From Acidobacteria bacterium Mor1 (GTDB taxonomy: Bacteria; Acidobacteriota; Polarisedimenticolia; Polarisedimenticolales; Polarisedimenticolaceae), in NCBI GenBank assembly GCA_001664505.1, contig CP011806.1:2172487-2236486 (forward strand): DNA of 64,000 bases, written 5' to 3'. Below, piece after piece: positions 33,375 through 40,853 of the stretch. The position numbers were made by a program, and so were the translations under genes. Within the stretch, counting starts at the first letter, position 1. Every line of letters starts with the position of its first letter. A model generated the notes under the pieces. The model did no database searches. It had not been told where the DNA came from and saw nothing but the letters and a program-made list of their open reading frames with translations.

Positions 33375-34157
33375 CTAGCGACCCTTGAACTCAGGAGTGC
33401 GCTTCTCGGCGAAGGCCTTGAGCGCTTCAACCCGGTCCTCGGTCTGGAGCACACCCTGGTAGCAATCCCACTCGAAGCGGAGCGCGTCGGGCAGGGCCAT
33501 GTCGGCCCCCTGCTCCACCGCCTTCTTGGCCAGCCGAATCGCTACCGGCCCGTTGGCCGCGATCTCGCGAGCCATCGCCATGCATGCGTCATCCAGCTCG
33601 TCGGCGGCGACGACTTGATCGACCACGCCGTCGCGCAGCGCCTCGTCGGCGCCGTGCATCCGCGCGGTAAAGATCCAACGCTTGGCCCGGGCCAGGCCGA
33701 TCATCCGCGGCAAACGCTGGGTTCCGCCGGCTCCCGGGATGATCGCAAGCGCCGTTTCGCGCAGGCCGATCTTGGCGTCCTCGGAAGCGATGCGGAAGTC
33801 GCAGCCGAGAGCCAACTCGCAACCGCCCCCCGCCGCGGCTCCGCGCAGCGCCGCGATGGTCGGAAACGGCAGACGCGCCAGACCGTGACAGGCCTCGCCG
33901 AGCTTGGGTACGAAGGCCTTGACCTCCTCCTCACTCATGCCCTTCCGCTCTTTCAGATCAGCACCGGCGCAGAAGTGCTTGCTGGTGCTGCGCACGATCA
34001 GGCAGCGGGCGTCGGCGTCGTCGAGCAGCGCCTTCTCGGCGTGGAGCAGGTCGCCGACCAGGTCGCGCCCCAGGGCGTTGACCGGAGGGCGGTCCAGGTG
34101 CAGGACACGCACGCCGTCGTCGTGACGGTCGAGCTTGATGCAGGTGTAGTCACTCAT
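33375..34157 (-). CDS. Enoyl-CoA hydratase/isomerase
   Basis: The 260-residue crotonase-family protein has the oxyanion-hole segments SKHFCAGADLKERKGM and ALRGAAAGGGCELALGCDFRIA. The catalytic-Glu region reads GLRETALAIIPGAGGTQRLPR, in which Glu of IGLRET and the E/GAGGTQR pattern match true hydratases of the 3-methylglutaconyl/AtuE type. It lies 27 nt after the AtuA C-terminal-domain gene and is likely part of the same branched-acyl or terpenoid degradation pathway. Confidence 0.92.
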   Translation of the reverse strand: MSDYTCIKLDRHDDGVRVLHLDRPPVNALGRDLVGDLLHAEKALLDDADARCLIVRSTSKHFCAGADLKERKGMSEEEVKAFVPKLGEACHGLARLPFPTIAALRGAAAGGGCELALGCDFRIASEDAKIGLRETALAIIPGAGGTQRLPRMIGLARAKRWIFTARMHGADEALRDGVVDQVVAADELDDACMAMAREIAANGPVAIRLAKKAVEQGADMALPDALRFEWDCYQGVLQTEDRVEALKAFAEKRTPEFKGR

Positions 34158-34184
34158 GTTCTGCTCTGTTCCTCGCGGACCGCG

Positions 34185-34577
34185 CTAGCTGCCCGCCGGC
34201 GTCAACTCGCCGGAAGGTGCGAGAGCACCGTCGGTGCCGACCTTGGGCGGATCGTAGTCGTCGGGGACCTCGATCTCGATGCGCAGCAGCGCCATGGCGT
34301 GGGTCTTGCCCTGGGCGTCGTTCTTCAGGCTCTCGGAACCGCCTCCGCCCAGCGAGTCGTGGAGAATGAAGTTCAGGCCGAGGATGTTGGGCATCTCGTA
34401 GCGGTCGACGCCGCCACGCACGATGCTGCCGAAGTGCTGCTTGACCCGATCGGTGGTCAACCATTCCTTCATGATCTCGTAACCGCGTTGGTCGTAGGCC
34501 ATCACGCCGACGTTGGATCCGTCACCCTTGTCTCCCGAACGGCCGTGAGCCATGGCGTACAGCGGAATCTTCTTCAC
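34185..34577 (-). CDS. AtuA C-terminal-domain protein
   Basis: The 130-residue protein corresponds to the C-terminal domain of AtuA-type proteins: AHGRSGDKGDGSNVGVMAYD at the start and ILHDSLGGGGSESLKNDAQGKTHA near the end. In Pseudomonas-type AtuA this domain is fused to the DUF1446 part; here it is a separate gene overlapping the DUF1446 gene by 4 nt. It probably assembles with that partner. Confidence 0.9.
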   Translation of the reverse strand: MKKIPLYAMAHGRSGDKGDGSNVGVMAYDQRGYEIMKEWLTTDRVKQHFGSIVRGGVDRYEMPNILGLNFILHDSLGGGGSESLKNDAQGKTHAMALLRIEIEVPDDYDPPKVGTDGALAPSGELTPAGS

Positions 34578-35941
34578 GACACCTCCTCCACGTGAACTTC
34601 GGGCTGCACAAGGTGCTTGGGGATCAGCGTCGGCCAGTAGCCCAGCACCTCGGTGGCCTTGGGCCGGCCACCGGCAAATCCGGTGACCCCTGGAGGTCCG
34701 GAGGTGACCAGCGGCGCCAGTTCCTTACCGAAGCGGTCGACCGCCTTCTTGCTCGGGTCCTTGACGCCGACCCGCAGGACGACCTCGTTGACCCGCCGCG
34801 GTACGTCGATGATCTCCCCGTGGCAGGAATCGACACCGAGGAACTCGGTGCTGGTCTTTTCGTAGGTGTAGCCGGCCTGCTTCAGCCGGCCCCACAGCGC
34901 CTCGGCACAGACCCGCGCCTTGGCCACCGGGTCGGGGCCGCTGACGGTGAGCTGTCCGATGGCCTTGTAGCCTTCGAGGTAGGAGATCGAGACCTTGTAG
35001 GTATCGGTCGCCTCCCCTCCCTTGATGCCCGAAACCCGGACACGGTCCTTGGCTTCCTGCTCGAGTTGGATCGAGGTGAAGTCGACGACGCAATCGGGGG
35101 TGATGTAGCGGTTGGGGTTGCCCATCTCGTACATCAGCTGCTCGCCGACGGTGTCGACGGAGACGAGGCCCCCGGTGCCGTCGTGTTTGGTCACCACGAA
35201 GCGGCCGTCCTCGCCGAACTCGAGCACGGGATAGCCCAGGCGATCCCAGCCTTCGACTTCCCACCAGCGGGAGAAGTTGCCGCCGGTGCACTGGGCGCCG
35301 CACTCGACGATGTGCCCGCCGACGGTACCGGCAGCCAGCAGGTCGTACTGCTCGGGCCCCCAACCGAACTCGGCGATCAACGGAGCCAGCACCAGTCCGG
35401 GATCGGTGGCGCGGCCGGTGACGAGAATGTCGGCGCCCTGGCGCAGCGCCTCGGCCAGCGGACGGGTCTGAATGTAGACGTTGGCCGACAGCACCCGGTC
35501 CTGGATCTCGGAGAAGGGCTTGCCGTCGTCGAGGTTCTCGAAGGGCACCCCCTGGCCGCGCAGTTCGTCGAGACGATCGAGAATGTCGTCCCCCTGCACC
35601 GTGCCGATCTTGAGCCCGGTGGCACCCGCTTCCTTGGCGACCTCGAACAGCGCCTTGCGGCAGGCGGTCGGATTGACGCCGCCGGCGTTGGCCACGACCC
35701 GGATGTGCTTGGCACGCAGCGTGGGCAGCGTACGGCGGATCATCTCGACGAAGTCGGTGGCGTAGCCCCGGTCGGGATTGCGCCGACGCTGCTTCTGCAT
35801 GATCGACATCGTGACCTCGGCCAGATAGTCGAGCGTCAGATAGTCGAGCGGTCCTTCCTCGATAAGACGCACCGGAGCGTCAACCGAGTCGCCCCAGAAT
35901 CCTTGCCCGTTGGCGATACGAACGATGCGACCCTGCGACAT
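34574..35941 (-). CDS. AtuA family protein (DUF1446, acyclic terpene utilisation)
   Basis: The 455-residue protein is the DUF1446/AtuA N-terminal part: IANGQGFWGDSVDAP, DYLTLDYLAEVTMSIMQKQ, NAGGVNPTAC, VTGRATDPGLVLAPL and ECGAQCTGGNFS. The family accompanies acyl-CoA carboxylases and enoyl-CoA hydratases in citronellol/geraniol and leucine-type catabolism; its biochemical role is not settled. No carboxylase subunits are in this window. It is the first gene of the operon, with GGGGAG upstream of ATG 35941. Confidence 0.92.
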   Translation of the reverse strand: MSQGRIVRIANGQGFWGDSVDAPVRLIEEGPLDYLTLDYLAEVTMSIMQKQRRRNPDRGYATDFVEMIRRTLPTLRAKHIRVVANAGGVNPTACRKALFEVAKEAGATGLKIGTVQGDDILDRLDELRGQGVPFENLDDGKPFSEIQDRVLSANVYIQTRPLAEALRQGADILVTGRATDPGLVLAPLIAEFGWGPEQYDLLAAGTVGGHIVECGAQCTGGNFSRWWEVEGWDRLGYPVLEFGEDGRFVVTKHDGTGGLVSVDTVGEQLMYEMGNPNRYITPDCVVDFTSIQLEQEAKDRVRVSGIKGGEATDTYKVSISYLEGYKAIGQLTVSGPDPVAKARVCAEALWGRLKQAGYTYEKTSTEFLGVDSCHGEIIDVPRRVNEVVLRVGVKDPSKKAVDRFGKELAPLVTSGPPGVTGFAGGRPKATEVLGYWPTLIPKHLVQPEVHVEEVS

Positions 35942-36075
35942 GCTTCTCCCCTGCGATCCCCATTGGAGGTCGGCGGACGTTTACGAACACGGATTGCCGG
36001 CCGGTTTGAGCGACTGGGGATTATATCAGGCGGAGGGGTCGATTCCCCGGCCTGCGCCAGGGGTGGGATCCACCC

Positions 36076-37155
36076 TCAGATCGAGCGGAAAACGTCGGTG
36101 TGGCGCCCTGCCCGCTGGAACAGGTCGGCCAGGGTCACCACCAGAGCCAGGACCACCGGGCCGTAGATCTGGAGCGGCGTCCCTCCCGGGAGCACGCTCA
36201 TCAGGTAAATCCCCGCTCCCGCCTGGATTGCCGCCCGCAACAGGTCGGCCCACGGCCCCCGGGAACGGCCGAACTGGACGAGGGAGTTGTCCAGCCCCCC
36301 GACCGCCAGCTCCGCCGCCAGCACGCCCATGATGGTGAACGCCGGAGCGCCCCCCAGTTCCATGGCCGGGAGCATCCCGGCCGGCAGGGCCAACGCCAGC
36401 GCCAGCAGGCGCAGCGCCTCGACGGGCGAGCGGGCAAAACGGCGCATCAGCACGCCGCGCATACCCCAGACGTACTCGGCGCCGCTGTAGAGGGTGATCC
36501 CGACGATGAAGAGCATCAGCCCGTAGTTCGCCTGATCCGGCGTCAACAGCAGCCGCAGCACCAGGATCGTGTTGATCAGGATCGCTCCCGAGGTCGAGCG
36601 CCAGCCGGGGAGCCGCCCGGAGATGAAGGCCCGCAGCGGCGGCAGCAGCGCCAACGCTCCGGCGACGATCAGGATCGGCCGGATGATGTGATCCTCGGGA
36701 TACATCCAGATCAGCAGCAGGAAGCCTCCGCCGGCCATCTGCACGGTGGTCTTGAGCTTGGCGATCCGCGAGGTCTTGAACTCGAACTTCTCTTCGAGAG
36801 CGATGCTGCGCAGCACCGTGACCAGGAGTTCACGGAAGAAGATCGCCGCCACGAACAGCATCCGCACGACGTCGGAATCGGCCAGGGGCAGGTAGGCGGC
36901 GACCAGGAAGATCTTGTCGACGATCGGGTCCAGCAGTCCGCCCAGGGGGGTCACCCCGTAGCGGCGGGCCAGGATCCCGTCCAGGGCGTCGGTCAACCCC
37001 AGCAGGATGTAGACCCCGAGGGCACCCAACATCCAGAACTGGCCGGTGGCGGCATCGCCGGCCTGGCTGAGGGCGAATCCCTTGTAGTAAAGCGCCACGG
37101 GCACGGGCAACAACACGAAGCGCGCCAGCGTGACCTGATTCGCGGTGACCCTCAT
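36076..37155 (-). CDS. CDP-alcohol phosphatidyltransferase with extra membrane domain
   Basis: Residues 1-190 are a PgsA-type enzyme with the full CDP-alcohol motif D-x2-D-G-x2-A-R-x8-G-x3-D-x3-D, starting at DALDGILARRYG and ending GGLLDPIVDK. It would make phosphatidylglycerophosphate or a related phospholipid. The protein runs to 359 residues, well beyond the usual 180-200: residues about 190-345 add five or six further transmembrane helices (GLMLFIVGITLYSGAEYVWG, LLALALALPAGMLPAM and others). The extension is unassigned. It is monocistronic, with AAAGGG before ATG 37155, divergent from the RNase E/G gene. Confidence 0.88.
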   Translation of the reverse strand: MRVTANQVTLARFVLLPVPVALYYKGFALSQAGDAATGQFWMLGALGVYILLGLTDALDGILARRYGVTPLGGLLDPIVDKIFLVAAYLPLADSDVVRMLFVAAIFFRELLVTVLRSIALEEKFEFKTSRIAKLKTTVQMAGGGFLLLIWMYPEDHIIRPILIVAGALALLPPLRAFISGRLPGWRSTSGAILINTILVLRLLLTPDQANYGLMLFIVGITLYSGAEYVWGMRGVLMRRFARSPVEALRLLALALALPAGMLPAMELGGAPAFTIMGVLAAELAVGGLDNSLVQFGRSRGPWADLLRAAIQAGAGIYLMSVLPGGTPLQIYGPVVLALVVTLADLFQRAGRHTDVFRSI

Positions 37156-37543
37156 AGCCCTTTCGATCGGCGGGCGGGCCGCAGGCCGGACTTGACCTGG
37201 AACCCCCTCCGGCGCAACGTTTTACCACGCCGTGGCCGACAAGACCGGCGGGATGCCGACCGGCCCTTGAAGGTATACGGCTGTGCTATGCTGCGAATTC
37301 CGTCGTGAGCGTGGTGCGTGGCCGGCAATAAAGCAAGGCTACCCGCGACACGATCCGAGTGGAGCTAAACGCCGGCCCGATGCGCCAGGCCTCGACGCCC
37401 GAAGCGGCGGCGGCCTGGCCCGGACCGGATTGAACCGGCCGCACGAGGCCACCCACGCAGCGGTCCGCCGGACGACGCGCGAGGGGTTCCCGCCCCCCGT
37501 CTCCGATGCCGGACTGCCGCCAAGTAGAGGGGCTTAAAACCCG
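37156..37543 (+). other. Non-coding leader/intergenic region before RNase E/G
   Basis: This 388-nt stretch separates the divergent phosphatidyltransferase and RNase E/G genes, and I see no gene in it. Weak promoter-like hexamers (TTGAAG and TATGCT, 37266-37291) would give a leader of about 250 nt. That leader contains GCCAGGCC (37384-37391) and its complement GGCCTGGC (37412-37419), an 8-bp stem with a 20-nt loop, plus other GC-rich complementarity. RNase E mRNAs are known to be autoregulated through a structured 5' leader; the same is possible here. Confidence 0.4.
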
Positions 37544-39709
37544 ATGTCCAAGACCATGCTCGTCAACGTGCGACACGTTGAAGAGTCCCGCGTCGCCATT
37601 CTCGAGGACGGTGTCCTCGAGGCCTACGAGATCGAGACCGTCAACCGGTCCAGCATCAAGGGCAACATCTACAACGCCGTCGTCGAAAGCGTGCATCCCT
37701 CGCTGGAAGCCGCCTTCCTCAAGATCGGCCCGGACCTCAAGGGCTTCCTGCCCCTGGACGAGGTCAACTTCAAACTGCTCCCCGCCCGGGGTGAGCGCGG
37801 CCGCGGCGGCCGCATCAGCCAGCACCTGCACCAGGGCCAGAAACTGATGGTCCAGGTGGTCCGCGAGCCCTTCGCCGGCAAGCCGCCCAGCGTGAGCACC
37901 TACTTCTCGCTGCCCGGCCGGGCGTTGGTGCTGATGCCCGGAGTCGACTCCGCCGGCGTCTCGCGCAAGATCGCCGACGGCAAGCAGCGCGACCGGCTGA
38001 AGCAGATCATCGACGAGCTGAACCCGCCCGAGGGATTCGGCCTGATCGTGCGCACCGCCGGCGTCGGCCAGACGAAGACCGAGCTGCAGCGAGACCTCAA
38101 GTACCTGCTGCGCCTCTGGGAGTCGGTGCAGAAGGCCTCGATGGGCTCGACCTTCCCGGGGCTGGTCTACCGCGAGCGGGATCTCGTGATCCGCACCATC
38201 CGGGACTACTTCACCCCGGATATCCGCGAGGTCTGGATCGATAGCGAGGAGACCTACGAGCGAGCGCTCGAGTTCGTCAAGGATGTGATGCCGACCAAGG
38301 CCAAGATCATCCGGCACTACACCGGCCAGCGGCCGCTGTTCAACAAGTACAACCTCGAAGAGCAGATCGAGTCGATCTACAAACGCCGGGTGCAGCTGCC
38401 CTCGGGCGGCGAGATCGTGATCGACGGCACCGAGGCGTTGACCGCCATCGACGTCAACAGCGCCCGCTCCAGCCGCTCCGGCGACGCCGAGGAGAACGTC
38501 ACCCAGACCAACCTCGAGGCGGCGACGGAGATCTCCCGTCAGCTCCGCCTGCGCGACCTGGGCGGCCTGGTCGTCATCGACTTCATCGACATGTACCAGA
38601 TGCGCAACAAGAAGAAGGTCGAGAAGCGCATGAAGGAGGCGATGAAGGGAGACAAGGCCAAGCACGACATCACGCCGATCTCGCGGCTGGGCCTGATGGA
38701 GATCGCCCGGCAGCGAATCAAGGGCGAGAAGATGGCGGCCTCGTACACCACCTGCCCGAACTGCGAAGGCTACGGCCTGATCAAGAACGTCGAGCCCGCG
38801 GCGCTGACCGCGCTGCGCAAGCTGCAGACCCGCAGCGCCCGCGGCGGCATCGGCCGGATCCAGCTGACGCTGCCCGGCGACGTGGCCTACTGGATTCTCA
38901 ACAACAAACGGGACGATCTGGTCGACCTCGAACGGCGCTACGACCTGCGTATCGAGATCGTGAGCAAGGACTCGATGCTGCGCCACGAGAGCGAAATCGA
39001 GGTCTTCGCCCGCGAGGAACCTCCCGCCGAGGCCATGGCCTCGCTGCCCCCGCTCCCCCCGGCCGAACCGACACCTGAGCCGGCTGCCGAAGCCGCGGCG
39101 GACACTGCGGCCAAGGGTGACGGCGACGAGGGGGACGAAAGCGAAGCGGCCGACAAGCCCGCGCGCAAGCGCCGCCGCCGTCGCAAACGGGGTGGCCGCC
39201 GTGGCGGCGACGAGAGCGCCGAAGCGAAGGAAACCGCCGGCGACGAACAGGATTCCGCCGAGGCTGCGGAGCCGCAGACGGTCGAGGCCTCGGGTGCCGA
39301 GGAGCGGCCCGGCGACGGCGATCAGGCGGACGATGCGCCGCGCGACGATGGACCGTCCCCGGACAACCCGCGTGAGGCTGCCCCGCACGAGGCTGCCGAT
39401 GCCGGAGAACAGGACGGCAAGTCCGCTGCACCCGATGAGTCGGGAGCGGAAGAGGGCGAGGGTGACGGCGCACCGAAACGCCGCCGCCGTCGCCGTCGTC
39501 GCCGCCGCTCCGGCAGTGCCGCGGCCGAGGGTGGGCAAGAGGGCGAAAACGGTGCCGATTCCGGCCAGGAACCGGCGCCACGCCCCGAGCCTGCGATCGT
39601 GCCCACCGGGGTCCGCAGCGACGAGCTGATGCCCGCCGCCCAGGCCGGTTCAGGCCGAGGACGTGGCGGCGGCAGGCGCCCTCGCGGAGGCAAGCGCGGA
39701 CGGAGTTGA
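37544..39709 (+). CDS. RNase E/G family endoribonuclease
   Basis: The 721-residue protein has the S1 domain (GNIYNAVVESVHPSLEAAFLKIG...GFLP), the 5'-sensor/RNase H-like part, and the DNase I-like catalytic region with the metal Asp residues in TAIDVNSARS and VVIDFIDMY. The Zn-link CPNC (near residue 405) follows. It processes mRNA, rRNA and tRNA precursors. From about residue 500 the chain is disordered: acidic Pro/Glu/Asp stretches alternate with two runs of Arg/Lys (RKRRRRRKRGGRR and KRRRRRRRRRR), likely RNA-binding and degradosome-scaffold segments. Total length is between RNase G and E. coli RNase E. Confidence 0.95.
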   Translation: MSKTMLVNVRHVEESRVAILEDGVLEAYEIETVNRSSIKGNIYNAVVESVHPSLEAAFLKIGPDLKGFLPLDEVNFKLLPARGERGRGGRISQHLHQGQKLMVQVVREPFAGKPPSVSTYFSLPGRALVLMPGVDSAGVSRKIADGKQRDRLKQIIDELNPPEGFGLIVRTAGVGQTKTELQRDLKYLLRLWESVQKASMGSTFPGLVYRERDLVIRTIRDYFTPDIREVWIDSEETYERALEFVKDVMPTKAKIIRHYTGQRPLFNKYNLEEQIESIYKRRVQLPSGGEIVIDGTEALTAIDVNSARSSRSGDAEENVTQTNLEAATEISRQLRLRDLGGLVVIDFIDMYQMRNKKKVEKRMKEAMKGDKAKHDITPISRLGLMEIARQRIKGEKMAASYTTCPNCEGYGLIKNVEPAALTALRKLQTRSARGGIGRIQLTLPGDVAYWILNNKRDDLVDLERRYDLRIEIVSKDSMLRHESEIEVFAREEPPAEAMASLPPLPPAEPTPEPAAEAAADTAAKGDGDEGDESEAADKPARKRRRRRKRGGRRGGDESAEAKETAGDEQDSAEAAEPQTVEASGAEERPGDGDQADDAPRDDGPSPDNPREAAPHEAADAGEQDGKSAAPDESGAEEGEGDGAPKRRRRRRRRRRSGSAAAEGGQEGENGADSGQEPAPRPEPAIVPTGVRSDELMPAAQAGSGRGRGGGRRPRGGKRGRS

Positions 39710-39800
39710 CAAGCTCCGAACAGCCGGACAACGGGTCACATTGCACCGACTCCGACCGGGCCGTACCATGACCTCCTAAGGGTTATCCCAGGAGATCAAC

Positions 39801-40652
39801 GTGGAAAGGCATCCGGCCCTCGAAAGCGAACTCCAGACTGCCGGCGCGGCGCGCTCGGCACTGTCGGAGTTGATCGGCGATACGCCGCACTTCGACGTGC
39901 TGCACGCCGGCCTGCTCGTGGGCGCCTTCGACCGGGACGATCTCGACATCGAGAGCGACCTGGCGCGGATCCGAGAACTGGGCAATGAAGCGGCTCGCCG
40001 CGCCCATGGGCTGGAGAACCCCTTCGCCCGCCTGGACGCGGTCCGCGAGCTGCTGTTCGAGCAGCTCGGCTTCCGCGGAGGCGACGTCGATGACCCCAAG
40101 GACTCTTTGTTCCACGAGGTTCTCGAGCGCAAGACCGGTTCGCCGCTGGCGCTCTCGGTCCTGTTCCAGCGGGCCGCCTCCGACGCCGGTTTCGAGACTC
40201 GCGGAATCGGGCTGCCGGGACACTACGTCTGCGGTGTCCGTTACGGCGGCCGTGACCTGCTGATCGATGCCTACCACCAGGGTGCGGTCATCGTCGAAGA
40301 AGACTGCCGGGAACTGGTGACCCGCAACACCGGGCGGCCGAGCTTCTTCCGCCGAGAACTCCTGGACGGCGTCGACGACCGGACCACCCTCGGCCGCATG
40401 CTGGGGAACCTCAAGCGGGTCTATCTGTCCCGCGAGGACTACCGCCGGGCCCTGGCGATGGTCGAGTTGATGCTGGTCGTGAAGCCCGGCGATACCCAGG
40501 AACGGCGCGACCGCGGGATCCTGCTCTCGCACCTGGGCCAGCCGGACAAGGCGCTGGCCGAACTCGAGACCTACCTGGAACTGGAACCCTCGGCTCCCGA
40601 TGCGGCCTCGGTCCGCGGCCGCATGGCCTGGCTCCGCCGCCGCCTGCAGTAG
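39801..40652 (+). CDS. SirB1/transglutaminase-like protein with TPR
   Basis: The 283-residue protein follows the SirB1 N-terminal/transglutaminase-like family: RIRELGNEAARRA, DPKDSLFHEVLERKTGSPLALSVLF, and GIGLPGHYVCGVRYGGRDLLIDAYHQGAV. The H of GLPGHY and D of LIDAYHQG match the family's catalytic-like His/Asp. Residues about 205-280 are TPR-like (YRRALAMVELML, DKALAELETYLELEPS). Function is unknown. GTG 39801 has AGGAG 6 nt upstream. Confidence 0.9.
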   Translation: MERHPALESELQTAGAARSALSELIGDTPHFDVLHAGLLVGAFDRDDLDIESDLARIRELGNEAARRAHGLENPFARLDAVRELLFEQLGFRGGDVDDPKDSLFHEVLERKTGSPLALSVLFQRAASDAGFETRGIGLPGHYVCGVRYGGRDLLIDAYHQGAVIVEEDCRELVTRNTGRPSFFRRELLDGVDDRTTLGRMLGNLKRVYLSREDYRRALAMVELMLVVKPGDTQERRDRGILLSHLGQPDKALAELETYLELEPSAPDAASVRGRMAWLRRRLQ

Positions 40653-40711
40653 CCTCCCCCCAGGCCGCCACCCGGACCCTTTCGCCGATCCCGGCCACTC
40701 TCCCCGCCGAG

Positions 40712-40731
40712 GATTTGACCTCGGTCAAATC
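40712..40731. promoter_or_regulatory. Perfect inverted repeat, Crp/Fnr-type operator upstream of korAB
   Basis: GATTTGACC-TC-GGTCAAATC is a perfect dyad with 9-bp arms. Its core TTGAC-n4-GTCAA matches the Fnr/Dnr consensus layout TTGAT-n4-ATCAA with C/G substituted at the inner position. It lies 122 nt before the korA start in a non-coding stretch. With a 2-nt centre it cannot form a usual hairpin, so DNA binding by a dimeric regulator is the likelier role. Confidence 0.6.
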
Positions 40732-40853
40732 TAGCCCCGTTCACGGCGCCAAACCGCCAATCCTGCGGCCACGGGGGTTCTCCGGCTTTCGCAACCACCC
40801 GCCCGAGGCGCTAAGATTGGCGTCTTTACCTTTGCGGAGTAGCGAGCGAACAC

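Noticed and set aside
31914-34595. An 893-codon open frame on the plus strand across the dusB operon
   Set aside because: It crosses five minus-strand genes with clear families and itself shows only low-information Gly/Arg/His-rich sequence.
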